Part shown: positions 34,638 to 43,771 of the stretch, one piece after another
Layout: each line of letters opens with the position of its first letter
Position numbering within the stretch: position 1 is the first letter of the stretch
Assembly: GCA_038214295.1 (NCBI GenBank)
Contig: JBBQSA010000008.1
Span: forward strand, 1 to 64,000
Source of the DNA: SHZI01 sp038214295
GTDB lineage: Bacteria > Pseudomonadota > Gammaproteobacteria > Steroidobacterales > GCA-2729495
DNA length: 64,000 nucleotides
Reading direction: 5' to 3'
Notes under the pieces: generated by a model
Seen by the model: the letters and a program-made list of their open reading frames with translations, nothing else
Databases searched by the model: none
What the model was told of the DNA's origin: nothing
Translations under genes and position numbers: made by a program

Positions 34638-34985
34638 TCAGGACGACCCGGGTCCGGGTGGGGTGCCGTCGGCGGGATCGGCGGCTGCTGCCCGGGCATC
34701 CGGCTCAGGATCCTTGGGAATCAGGTCCTCGGCGCCAGGCCGGCTGTAAGCGGCCTCCGGCGTAACCGGCGGCGTGGAGTGCGGGCGGTTTTCACTCGCC
34801 ATGATCCGCCGCTCCTCGGCCTCGATCTCGTCCCGTATCTGCGTGGTGAGGGTTCGTGCCATGCGGCGGGCATTGCCGACATAGCGGCCGAGCTGGGCTG
34901 CCACCTTGGGCAGCTTCTCCGGCCCCAGCACCACGAGGCCGAGCGCGAAGATAAGGGCGAGTTCCCAGAATCCGACTTCGAACAT
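34638..34985 (-). CDS. tatB: Sec-independent translocase subunit TatB
   Basis: Single-span membrane protein of 115 residues starting MFEVGFWELALIFALGLVVLGPEKLP, the TatB hallmark with the conserved Glu in the membrane segment and Gly-Pro hinge, followed by an amphipathic helix (VAAQLGRYVGNARRM) and an acidic, proline-rich tail. It works with TatC in substrate recognition. Located between tatA and tatC in the usual order. Confidence 0.96.
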   Translation of the reverse strand: MFEVGFWELALIFALGLVVLGPEKLPKVAAQLGRYVGNARRMARTLTTQIRDEIEAEERRIMASENRPHSTPPVTPEAAYSRPGAEDLIPKDPEPDARAAAADPADGTPPGPGSS

Positions 34986-35051
34986 CGCTTGTTTTTGCCC
35001 CGTACCCGGTGAGCACCGCCAGCCCGGCGGGTGATGACCAGCGCCCGGGCG

Positions 35052-35297
35052 TCAGGCCTTGCCGCCGCGCTCCGATTTCTGCTTGGCACTACCCGCTTCG
35101 GGAAACTCTGCGTCGGGCTTGCCAAGCTGCCGGGGTTCTTCCTCGCCTTTGTCCGCGTCGCCCATGGCTTTCTTGAAGCCCTTCACGGCGCCGCCCAGGT
35201 CCTGGCCGATGTCCTTGAGGCGCTTGGTGCCAAAGATCATCACCACGATCAGGAGAACGATGAGAAGCTGCCAGATGCTGATGCCGCTAAGTCCCAT
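35052..35297 (-). CDS. tatA: Sec-independent translocase subunit TatA
   Basis: An 81-residue single-span protein that oligomerises to form the Tat passage. It begins MGLSGISIWQLLIVLLIVVMIFGTKRLKDIGQDLGGAVKGFKKAM in family style (membrane helix, FGTKRL hinge, amphipathic helix) and ends in a charged tail. First gene of tatABC; the region upstream holds a CRP-like palindrome. Confidence 0.97.
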   Translation of the reverse strand: MGLSGISIWQLLIVLLIVVMIFGTKRLKDIGQDLGGAVKGFKKAMGDADKGEEEPRQLGKPDAEFPEAGSAKQKSERGGKA

Positions 35298-35391
35298 GAT
35301 GGTTACTCCGGAGGATGCGTTGCCACCGCGAATGCAGCGGGACGGAAATGCCCGCGTAAGCGTTTAGGATAGCCTGATCACGGTGCCGCTA

Positions 35392-35407
35392 CGTGACAAA
35401 GATCACG
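35392..35407. promoter_or_regulatory. CRP/Vfr-like palindrome upstream of tatA
   Basis: CGTGACAAAGATCACG contains GTGA-N6-TCAC, the half-site pattern of cAMP-receptor-type regulators. It lies 95 bases upstream of the tatA ATG and just after the dtd stop. A nine-base direct repeat GATCACGGT (35377-35385 and 35401-35409) overlaps it. Binding and regulator are unproven. Confidence 0.4.
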
Positions 35408-35416
35408 GTCAGCGGA

Positions 35417-35866
35417 TCAGGCCGGGGGCGCGACGCGCAGGGAAAACGTGACGGGACCGCTATTGACGAGCTCCACATCCATGTCGGCGCCAAACCGCCC
35501 TGCCTGCACCCGGGTCCAACGCCCTTTCGCCGCGGCCACCAGGTGCGCGAACAGCCGCTCGCCGTCCGCCGGCGGTGCCGCCGGCTCGAACCCGGGCCGA
35601 TTACCGTGGCCCGTGTCCGCGACCAGGGTGAACTGCGGCACCAGCAGCAGCTCCCCGCCGGTGTCGACCAGGCTCCGGTTCATGCGCCCGGCCTCGTCCG
35701 CGAACACCCGGTACGCCAGGAGCCGTTCCGCCAGGCGCTCGGCGCCCGCCGGGGCATCGCCCCGCTCGATCCCGGCCAGCACGAGCAGCCCGGGCCCGAT
35801 GGCCGCCACAAGCTCTCCCGCCACCAGCACTCGTGCCCACCGAACTCTCTGTAGAAGGCCAATCAA
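35417..35866 (-). CDS. dtd: D-aminoacyl-tRNA deacylase
   Basis: Removes D-amino acids mischarged on tRNA. The 149-residue protein begins (TTG) IGLLQRVRWARVLVAGE, and has the two motifs SLVDTGGELLLVPQFTLVAD (with the SQ-F-T-L type signature as PQFTLVADTGHGNRP) and the C-terminal NSGPVTFSL, matching the family's conserved NxGPVT. The upstream 99 bases before the divergent ABC transporter operon are AT-rich and probably hold both promoters. Confidence 0.95.
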   Translation of the reverse strand: MIGLLQRVRWARVLVAGELVAAIGPGLLVLAGIERGDAPAGAERLAERLLAYRVFADEAGRMNRSLVDTGGELLLVPQFTLVADTGHGNRPGFEPAAPPADGERLFAHLVAAAKGRWTRVQAGRFGADMDVELVNSGPVTFSLRVAPPA

Positions 35867-35965
35867 GACATTTTTCCCCCACTAATACCAATAAAAAGCC
35901 GTTTAAATTGCTAGCTATCCCCACAAACCGAATCTATCGTCCATTTTTGCCATCAGGGCATCAGC

Positions 35966-37813
35966 ATGCCGGGTAGGCTAACATTTGTGGGAAACCCGGT
36001 GTCTCTGGTGGCGCGAATCGTCACCCTGGTGGCATTTTTACTTGGCCTGGCCAGCTGTGGTCCGGCCGAGTCCCCCGGCGACCCCCGGCCTGCCGTCAAG
36101 ACCTTCCGCTACTCGATGGACCAGGCGCCGACCACCCTGGACCCGGTCCAGGGATCCAACATCTACGCGAACTTCGTCATCGTCAACGCCTACGACACGC
36201 TCTATTCCTACAAGTACCTGGCCCGTCCCTACGAGCTGAAGCCCAACCTGGCGGTCGACTTTCCGGCCATATCCGCGGACGGGCTGGTCTACACCTTCCG
36301 CCTGAAACCGGGCGTGCACTTCGTCGATGACCCCTGCTTTCCCGGCGGGCGGGGGCGGGAAGTGGTCGCCGAGGACTTCATCTACTCCATCAAGCGCCAG
36401 TTCGATCCGGCGAACCAGCCCCAGGGCGCCTGGCTCTGGCAGGACCGGATAGCGGGACTCGAGGAATGGAAGGCGGCGGGCTCGCACTACGACCGGCCGG
36501 TCGCCGGCCTCCGGGCAATCGATGCCCACACGCTCGAGATCCGCCTGGTCCGCCCCTACCCGCAACTGGTGTCCACCCTCGCCCAGGGCTATTCCGCCCT
36601 GGTCGCTCGCGAGGCCGTCGAAAAGTACGGCAAGGGTCTCGGCGTTCGGCCCGTCGGTTCGGGGCCCTTCAGGCTCGTGTCCTACGACACGGCCCGGGTC
36701 GTCATGGAGCGCAATCCGCACTTCCGGCAGGAACCGGTGGACCTCGCCGCCGAGGGCTACGACCCCGCGACCCAGGCTTTCAGCGGTGTGGAGGCCATCC
36801 AGGGCCGGTCGCCCCCGTTCGTGGACCGGCTGGAATTCAATTTCATCAACGAGCCCAGCGCCTCCTGGACGTCCTTCACCAAAGGCGACGAAATCCAGCT
36901 GACCGTGCTGCCCATCGAGCAGGTCGACCGGGTGCTCGCCAGCAAACACCCGGTCACTCTCCGCCCGGAGTACGCGGGCAAGTACCACGTCTACGCGGGC
37001 CTCGAGGCCGGCTTTGTCTTCACGGCCTTCAACATGGATTTTCCAGAGTTCGGTTACAACGATGACCCGGAGCGGGCGCGCCGGAACAAGGCCCTGCGCT
37101 GCGCGATCATCAAGGGCTACGACTGGGAGGCCCGCAACAAGAGCTGGTACTTTGGGCTCGCCGAGTACTTTCCGGGCATCATCGTGCCTGCCAGTCCCGA
37201 GTTCGATCCGGACCTCTCCCGGGAAAGCGTCACCCGCGACGTGGCTGGTGCCCGGCGTCTCCTGAAGGACAACGGCTGGACTCCCGACAATCTGCCAGAG
37301 CTCGTCTATGGCACTACTGCCGGTACGACAGAGCGCCTGATCTTCGAGCAGTTTCGGGCCTGGATGCGCGACATCGGCTTTCCACGTGAGAAGGTGGTGC
37401 AGAAGACCTACGCCAACTTCGGGGACATTTCACGGGCCTGGAAGCGCAACCAGCTGCCTCTCGTGGCCAAGGGCTGGGGCCTCGATTACCCGGACGCGGA
37501 GAACACGCTGCAGCTGTTCTACGGGCCGAATGGCTCGCCCGGTTCCAACGACGCCAACTGGAAGAACGCCGAGTTCGACCGTCTCTACGAGCAGACCTCG
37601 GTGATGCAACCCTCGGACGAGCGGACGGCCCTCTACCGGCGGATGAACCAGCTGGTGATCGACGACTGCGTCGCTATCACCGGGATTTCCAGGACCCGGA
37701 TCTTCCTCTGGGACAAGGACGTGATCGGCCTGCCGGACCGGGAAATACTGGGCGGATTCTGGCTGAAATACGTCGACGTGGCGCCCGCGCCAGCGGGCGC
37801 CCGGGGCAACTGA
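35966..37813 (+). CDS. ABC transporter substrate-binding lipoprotein (SBP family 5)
   Basis: A 615-residue extracytoplasmic binding protein for a peptide-type importer. An N-terminal signal ends in the lipobox LASC (Cys31). The family 5 signatures are clear: FRYSMDQAPTTLDPVQG, NLAVDFPAISADGLVYTFRLKPGVHF and VGSGPFRLVSYD. The preferred ligand (oligopeptide, opine, nickel or other) cannot be read. It is the first gene of a five-gene importer; the two permease genes follow directly. Confidence 0.92.
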   Translation: MPGRLTFVGNPVSLVARIVTLVAFLLGLASCGPAESPGDPRPAVKTFRYSMDQAPTTLDPVQGSNIYANFVIVNAYDTLYSYKYLARPYELKPNLAVDFPAISADGLVYTFRLKPGVHFVDDPCFPGGRGREVVAEDFIYSIKRQFDPANQPQGAWLWQDRIAGLEEWKAAGSHYDRPVAGLRAIDAHTLEIRLVRPYPQLVSTLAQGYSALVAREAVEKYGKGLGVRPVGSGPFRLVSYDTARVVMERNPHFRQEPVDLAAEGYDPATQAFSGVEAIQGRSPPFVDRLEFNFINEPSASWTSFTKGDEIQLTVLPIEQVDRVLASKHPVTLRPEYAGKYHVYAGLEAGFVFTAFNMDFPEFGYNDDPERARRNKALRCAIIKGYDWEARNKSWYFGLAEYFPGIIVPASPEFDPDLSRESVTRDVAGARRLLKDNGWTPDNLPELVYGTTAGTTERLIFEQFRAWMRDIGFPREKVVQKTYANFGDISRAWKRNQLPLVAKGWGLDYPDAENTLQLFYGPNGSPGSNDANWKNAEFDRLYEQTSVMQPSDERTALYRRMNQLVIDDCVAITGISRTRIFLWDKDVIGLPDREILGGFWLKYVDVAPAPAGARGN

Positions 37814-37816
37814 CCG

Positions 37817-38767
37817 GTGGAAATTCTCCAGTACTCCCTGCGCAAGCTGCTCGGCGGACTGCCGCTGATTCTCGGCGTCACCCTGGTGAGCTTCGCCCTG
37901 ATGGTCTACTTCGGGCCGGACATGACCTACCTGCTGCTGGGCAAGAACCCCACGCCCGACCAGATCCTCGAGGTCCGGCACCAGCTCGGCTACGACCAGC
38001 CTTTCCTGCAACGCTACCTCGACTTCCTCCGGCAGATCGTCACCCTCGACTTCGGCAACGCCTCCACGGGAGAGCGGGTGACCGACCTGCTGGCAAAGAC
38101 CATCCCGGTGTCGCTCATCCTGATCCTGCCGGGCTTCATCCTGGGGCACGTGGTGGGGCTGCTACTGGCAATGGCCGCTGCCTACTGGCGCGGAACCTGG
38201 CTCGACAAGCTGATCATGGCGGTGGCCGTGACCGGCATGAGCGTGAGCTTCCTGATCGTGATCATCGGCTGCCAGATCCTGCTCAGCTCCGCCGATGGCC
38301 TCGACCTGTTCCCGGTCCGGGGCTGGAACGCCAGTAGCTTTGGCAACTACGTCAGTTACGTCACTGTGCCGACCATCGCCACCATGTTCGTGGCGCTCGG
38401 CTACGAGACGCGCTTCTACCGGTCGATCGTCGTGGAGGAGATGACCCGGGATCACGTGCGCACGGCCCGGGCCTTTGGCCTGCCCGAGTCGCGGATCTTC
38501 TGCCGCAACATCCTGAAAAACTGCCTGATACCCATCATCACCCGGATCATGTTTTCCATACCCCAGGTGGCGATCGGGGGCGCCCTGCTGATCGAGAGCT
38601 ACTTCGGTATTCCCGGCATCGGCAAGGCGACCTATGAGGCTATCGTCACCGGCGACCAGCCGGTGCTGAAGGCCGTGGTCAGCCTGACCGCGATTCTCTT
38701 CGTGATGGTGGTGGTGCTGACCGACATCCTCTACCGCGCCGTGGATCCCCGGGTGACACTCAAGTGA
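37817..38767 (+). CDS. Peptide-type ABC transporter permease (OppB/DppB-like)
   Basis: A 316-residue inner-membrane permease starting at a GTG three bases after the binding-protein stop. It starts ILQYSLRKLLGGLPLILGVTLVSF, has about six membrane segments, and the EAA-type cytoplasmic loop DHVRTARAFGLPESRIFCRNILKN that contacts the ATPases. ESYFGIPGIGKATYEAIVTGDQPV is typical of the OppB branch. It overlaps the next permease gene by four bases. Confidence 0.95.
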   Translation: MEILQYSLRKLLGGLPLILGVTLVSFALMVYFGPDMTYLLLGKNPTPDQILEVRHQLGYDQPFLQRYLDFLRQIVTLDFGNASTGERVTDLLAKTIPVSLILILPGFILGHVVGLLLAMAAAYWRGTWLDKLIMAVAVTGMSVSFLIVIIGCQILLSSADGLDLFPVRGWNASSFGNYVSYVTVPTIATMFVALGYETRFYRSIVVEEMTRDHVRTARAFGLPESRIFCRNILKNCLIPIITRIMFSIPQVAIGGALLIESYFGIPGIGKATYEAIVTGDQPVLKAVVSLTAILFVMVVVLTDILYRAVDPRVTLK

Positions 38768-39654
38768 GCGCGGCCAACCCGTCAATCGCAGCGCCGGCCC
38801 GGCGCCGGTCCGAATCACTCTGGTGGAAAGCGGCCCGCAAGTTCGGCCGCGACCGGCTTGGCATGGTCGCCCTGGCCGTCGTGCTGATCTACTTCGTGGC
38901 GGCGCTCGGGGTCTGGCTGGGCTGGTGGGCCATGGGCTGGCCCGATCTGTCGGGCGACAAGTGGGAGCCGATGTCCCGTGCCCACTGGTTCGGCACCAAC
39001 ATCATCGGCCAGGACATCTTTGACCGGGCAATCTTCAGCACCGCCACGGCCTTCGAGGTGGGACTGATCGTGGCACTGGTGGCCACCGGCATCGGCGCCG
39101 TCCTGGGTGCCTTCGCCGGCTTCTTCGCCGGTAGCTGGATCGATGCCGTCTTGAGCTGGCTCATGAGCGTGCTCGACGCGATTCCTTTCTATCTCTTCGT
39201 GGCAGCGGTCGCCTACGCCCTGGCGGACAATCCCTGGGCCATGCACGTCGCGATGATCACCACGTTCTGGATCGGCACCGGGCGCCTGATCCGGGGCGAG
39301 GTCATCAAGCTGCGGGGCATGGAGTACATCGAGGCGGCGCACTCGATCGGCCTGCCGGAAATCACGATCATCTTCCGGCACATCCTGCCCAACACGGCGC
39401 ACATCCTGCTGGTGCAGGCCTCGGTGACCTTCGTGAGCGCGATCAAGGCCGAGGTGATCCTGAGTTTCCTCGGGCTGGGGATCAAGGACGGCATGAGCTG
39501 GGGCCTGATGATCGACGAGAGCACCAAGGAGGTCCTGGCGGGCTTCTACAACAACTTTCTCGCGGCCTCGCTGCTGATGTTCGGGCTCGTCATGGCCTTC
39601 AACGCGGTGGCCGACGCGCTGCAGGACGCGCTTGACCCGCGGAAGGTCGGCTGA
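38764..39654 (+). CDS. Peptide-type ABC transporter permease (OppC/DppC-like)
   Basis: The 296-residue second permease. It has an OppC-type N-terminal region (WWKAARKFGRDRLGMVAL), the characteristic HWFGTNIIGQDIFDRAI segment (compare the family's GTDxxGRDxxSR) and the EAA loop GMEYIEAAHSIGLPEITIIFRHILPN. It ends with DALDPRKVG, equivalent to the family's DPRLR terminus. Start GTG overlaps the OppB-like stop; its stop overlaps the ATPase start by one base. Confidence 0.95.
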   Translation: MSAANPSIAAPARRRSESLWWKAARKFGRDRLGMVALAVVLIYFVAALGVWLGWWAMGWPDLSGDKWEPMSRAHWFGTNIIGQDIFDRAIFSTATAFEVGLIVALVATGIGAVLGAFAGFFAGSWIDAVLSWLMSVLDAIPFYLFVAAVAYALADNPWAMHVAMITTFWIGTGRLIRGEVIKLRGMEYIEAAHSIGLPEITIIFRHILPNTAHILLVQASVTFVSAIKAEVILSFLGLGIKDGMSWGLMIDESTKEVLAGFYNNFLAASLLMFGLVMAFNAVADALQDALDPRKVG

Positions 39655-40640
39655 TGGCTGCTGCTGACAGCATGCGCCCCGTACTCAGCGTCCGTGACCT
39701 GACGGTGGAGTTCGCCACCGAGGAGGGGGTGGTGCGGGCTGTGGACGAGGTGAGCTTCGACGTGCAGCCGAACGAGACGCTGGGCCTCGTCGGCGAGTCC
39801 GGCTGCGGCAAGACGGTTACCGGCCTGTCGATACTCCGCCTGATCCCGATGCCCCCCGGGCGGATCGCCGGCGGCCGTATCGAGCTGCTCGGCCGGGACC
39901 TGGTGCCCCTCGACAACCGGGCCATCGAGGATATCCGCGGCCGCGACGTCTCGATGATCTTCCAGGAGCCCATGACGGCGCTCAATCCCGTGTTCACCAT
40001 CGGCAGCCAGATGACGGACGTCCTGCGCCGGCACCGGCAGCTCACCCGCCGCCAGGCGCGGGGCGTCGCCGCGGAGCTGCTGGCCAGGGTCAACATCCCG
40101 GCACCGGAGACCCGGCTGGACGACTATCCCCACCAGCTGTCGGGCGGGATGCGCCAGCGGGTGATGATCGCGATGGCGCTGTCCTGCAACCCGCAACTGC
40201 TGATTGCCGACGAGCCGACGACCGCGCTCGATGTCACCACCCAGGCCCAGGTGCTGCAGCAGATCAGCGATTTGCAGGCGGAGTTCCGCATGGCCGTGAT
40301 CCTGGTGACCCACGATCTCGGCGTGGTGGCCGAGACCTGCCAGCGGGCGGTCGTGATGTACTGCGGGAGTATCGTCGAGGCAGGCGAGGTGGCCGAGCTG
40401 TTCAGCCACCCGCGGCATCCCTACACCGCCGGGCTGCTGGCCTCGATTCCCCGGCTGCGGAGCGAGCGCCTGGCGGAACTGCCCGTCATCCCGGGCCGGG
40501 TGCCCGACCTGTTAAACCTGCCCGCCGGCTGCCGCTTCGCGGACCGCTGCCCGCGGGTGCAGGAGCGGTGCCGGGTGGAGCGGCCCCGGATGACCGGCGC
40601 GGACGCCGGCCACGGGGCGGCTTGCCACTACCCGCTCTAG
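39654..40640 (+). CDS. Peptide-type ABC transporter ATPase (OppD/DppD-like)
   Basis: A 328-residue ATP-binding subunit with Walker A GESGCGKTVTGLS, Q loop MIFQEPMTALNP, signature LSGGMRQRV and Walker B LLIADEPTTALD, followed by the OPP-type C-terminal cluster CRFADRCPRVQERC with cysteines that bind an iron-sulfur cluster in some family members. It should pair with the OppF-like ATPase at 41200-42216, from which it is separated by the inverted ppiB gene. Confidence 0.96.
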   Translation: MAAADSMRPVLSVRDLTVEFATEEGVVRAVDEVSFDVQPNETLGLVGESGCGKTVTGLSILRLIPMPPGRIAGGRIELLGRDLVPLDNRAIEDIRGRDVSMIFQEPMTALNPVFTIGSQMTDVLRRHRQLTRRQARGVAAELLARVNIPAPETRLDDYPHQLSGGMRQRVMIAMALSCNPQLLIADEPTTALDVTTQAQVLQQISDLQAEFRMAVILVTHDLGVVAETCQRAVVMYCGSIVEAGEVAELFSHPRHPYTAGLLASIPRLRSERLAELPVIPGRVPDLLNLPAGCRFADRCPRVQERCRVERPRMTGADAGHGAACHYPL

Positions 40641-40657
40641 GCCGCTCCAAACCGGCG

Positions 40658-41137
40658 TCAGGTCACCGTGACCTTCTGCATGGTGTCGCCCTGCTCGATG
40701 GCGTCAAGCACGTCCAGGCCCTTGGTGACCTTGCCGAACACGGTGTGCTTGCCGTCCAGGTGCGGCTGGGGCCCGTGGGTGATGAAGAACTGGCTGCCGT
40801 TCGTGCCCGGGCCGGCGTTCGCCATGGAAATCACGCCGCGCTCGTGCCGGAGCGGATTGCCCTTGAACACGTCCTCGAAGCGGTAGCCGGGGCCGCCGCG
40901 ACCGGAGCCCGTGGGGTCACCGCCCTGGACCATGAAATTGCTGATCACCCGGTGGAAGGTTACGCCGTCGTAAAAGCCCTCCTGGGACAGGAAGACGAAG
41001 TTGTTCACCGTCTTCGGCGCGTGTTCGGGGTAGAGCTCCAGCTCGAGGGCTCCCTTGTTGGTCTCTATGCTGACCTTGTAGGTCCGGTCGGTGGCGATCT
41101 GCATGGCGGGCGGTGCGTCATATTGCTTGGCAGGCAT
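40658..41137 (-). CDS. ppiB: Cyclophilin-type peptidyl-prolyl cis-trans isomerase
   Basis: A 159-residue cytoplasmic cyclophilin (no signal peptide). The family residues are visible in VTFHRVISNFMVQGGDPTGSG (catalytic Arg and Phe), MANAGPGTNGSQFFIT and LDGKHTVFGKV. The ATG at 41137 (MPAKQYDAPP) is preferred over an upstream start because the first strand YKVSIETNKGALELELY then follows a short tail. It lies on the opposite strand between the two ATPase genes of the ABC importer. Confidence 0.95.
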   Translation of the reverse strand: MPAKQYDAPPAMQIATDRTYKVSIETNKGALELELYPEHAPKTVNNFVFLSQEGFYDGVTFHRVISNFMVQGGDPTGSGRGGPGYRFEDVFKGNPLRHERGVISMANAGPGTNGSQFFITHGPQPHLDGKHTVFGKVTKGLDVLDAIEQGDTMQKVTVT

Positions 41138-41187
41138 GGCGTGCTCCAGGTGCTTCGCGGCTGTGAAGGAAATCGGGCCTCGCACTC

Positions 41188-41193
41188 TATACT
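41188..41193 (+). promoter_or_regulatory. Possible -10 element close to the OppF-like start
   Basis: TATACT lies six bases before the ATG at 41200 in the 62-base gap after ppiB. If used, transcription would start at or next to the ATG, producing a leaderless message; no Shine-Dalgarno is visible before this ATG. No good -35 is seen, so this is tentative. Confidence 0.3.
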
Positions 41194-41199
41194 TGCCGG

Positions 41200-42190
<991 letters not shown>

Positions 42191-42216
<26 letters not shown>

Positions 42217-42275
42217 TTTCGTTAGTTGTCGGACGAACAACTAACGAAACTAACTAATTCGGTGTCCGGTACCTT
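42191..42275. repeat. Perfect 39-bp inverted repeat (long hairpin element)
   Basis: Left arm 42191-42229 and right arm 42237-42275 are exact reverse complements, separated by a seven-base loop CGGACGA. The arm begins AAGGTACCGGACACCGAATT and continues into TTAGTT repeats. The left arm overlaps the end of the OppF-like gene. The right arm is followed by CTTTTTT-rich sequence, so it could also terminate both convergent genes. Its composition (AT-rich core, GGTACC palindrome) differs from neighbouring genes, suggesting a REP-like or miniature mobile element. Confidence 0.9.
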
Positions 42276-42286
42276 TTCTCCTTTTT

Positions 42287-43738
42287 TCAGGAGCGCCAGA
42301 AGGTGGGGGAGATCAGGACGAGCAGGGTGAAGACTTCGAGGCGCCCGAAGAGCATCGCAAAGATGCACACCCACTTCGCCAGGTCGTTCACCTGGGTGAA
42401 GTTGGCCGCGACCTTGCCGAGCCCGGGTCCCATGTTGTTGATTGACGCGGCCAGCGCCGAAAAGGCCGTGACCTGGTCCAGGCCGCTGCCGACCAGGATC
42501 ACCAGCATCACCCCGAACAGGATGATGTAGACCACGCAGAAGCCCCAGACCGACTCGATGACCCGCTGGGACACCACGGCATTGCCGAGGCGCACCGGAA
42601 TCTCCGCGGCGGGATGCACGAGGCGTTTCACTTCCCGGACACCCTGGTTGTAGAGCAGCAGCCAGCGGACCACCTTCATGCCGCCGCCCGTGGACCCGGC
42701 GCAGCCGCCAATGAAACTGGCGAGTATCAGCATGAGCGGCAGGGCGCCCGGCCAGGTCTCGAAGCTGCCGGCCACGAAGCCTGTGCTGGTCATGAAGGAC
42801 ACGAAATGAAATGTGGCCTGCCGGGCCGAGGCCCCGACGCCGGGGTAGGTCCCCGAGAGGGCCAGCACGGCCGTCGCACCCAGCGAGAGGCTGAGCAGTA
42901 TCAGCCCGTAGGTGCGGAATTCGGGATCCTTCAGGTAGTTGCCGAGGCCACGGGTCCGCCAGGCAACAAAGTGCAGGGAAAAATTGGCGGCCGCCAGGAA
43001 CATGAAGACGATGGCGATGGACTCGATCAGCGGACTGTGGAACCAGGCGATGCTGTCGTCATGGGTGGAAAAGCCCCCGGTAGCCAGCGTGGCGAAGGCG
43101 TGGCACACGGCGTCGAAGAGGCCCATCCCCGCGTACCAGTAGGCCAGCGTGCAGGCCGCCGTCAGGCCGACGTAGATCAGCCACAGGGCCTTGGCCGTCT
43201 CGGTAATGCGGGGCGTGAGCTTGCTGTCCTTCATCGGACCCGGCGTCTCCGCCCGGTACAGCTGCATGCCGCCGACGCCGAGCATCGGCAGGATAGCCAC
43301 TGCAAGCACGATGATGCCCATACCGCCCAGCCAGTGCAGCTGGGCGCGGAAATACAGGATGGACTTCGGCAGGCTGTCGAGCCCGGTCAGGACCGTGGCG
43401 CCGGTGGTCGTGAGTCCCGATACCGCCTCGAAAAAGGCATCGGTGACCGACATTTGCGGCGTGTCCACGAGCAGCAGCGGCACGGCGCCGAAGCTGCCGA
43501 GGCCGAGCCAGAACACGGCGGCCACGAGGAACCCGTCCCGGAGCCGCAGCTCCCGCCGGTCCTTCCGCGCCGGCAACCAGGCGATGAGGCCCGCGGCGAA
43601 GGTGATGGCGAAGGCCTCGATGAAGGACGAAGCCTGGCCGTCGCCGAAGTAAACGGAGATGGCGACAGGCGGCATCATCGTCACGCTGTACAGCATCAGC
43701 AGCAGGCCGAGGATGCGCTGGACGACTTTCAGGTGCAT
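42287..43738 (-). CDS. trkH: Trk potassium uptake system membrane subunit TrkH
   Basis: The potassium-conducting subunit of the Trk system. The 483-residue protein has four repeated M1-P-M2 units; the pore loops include SGLTTTGATVLTG and ATLATGGFSTHDDS, FMTSTGFVAGSFETWP and NNMGPGLGKVAANF. Membrane segments are spread through the sequence. It is 33 bases downstream of trkA and convergent with the importer operon across the inverted repeat. Confidence 0.97.
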   Translation of the reverse strand: MHLKVVQRILGLLLMLYSVTMMPPVAISVYFGDGQASSFIEAFAITFAAGLIAWLPARKDRRELRLRDGFLVAAVFWLGLGSFGAVPLLLVDTPQMSVTDAFFEAVSGLTTTGATVLTGLDSLPKSILYFRAQLHWLGGMGIIVLAVAILPMLGVGGMQLYRAETPGPMKDSKLTPRITETAKALWLIYVGLTAACTLAYWYAGMGLFDAVCHAFATLATGGFSTHDDSIAWFHSPLIESIAIVFMFLAAANFSLHFVAWRTRGLGNYLKDPEFRTYGLILLSLSLGATAVLALSGTYPGVGASARQATFHFVSFMTSTGFVAGSFETWPGALPLMLILASFIGGCAGSTGGGMKVVRWLLLYNQGVREVKRLVHPAAEIPVRLGNAVVSQRVIESVWGFCVVYIILFGVMLVILVGSGLDQVTAFSALAASINNMGPGLGKVAANFTQVNDLAKWVCIFAMLFGRLEVFTLLVLISPTFWRS

Positions 43739-43771
43739 GGGGTGTTCTGCGTGTGCTCGCGGAGCCGCTGG

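Noticed and set aside
37375..37392. parS-like TTTCCACGTGAGAAGG inside the binding-protein gene
   Set aside because: Only about 10 of 16 positions match the parS palindrome and the dyad is broken, so it is most likely chance.
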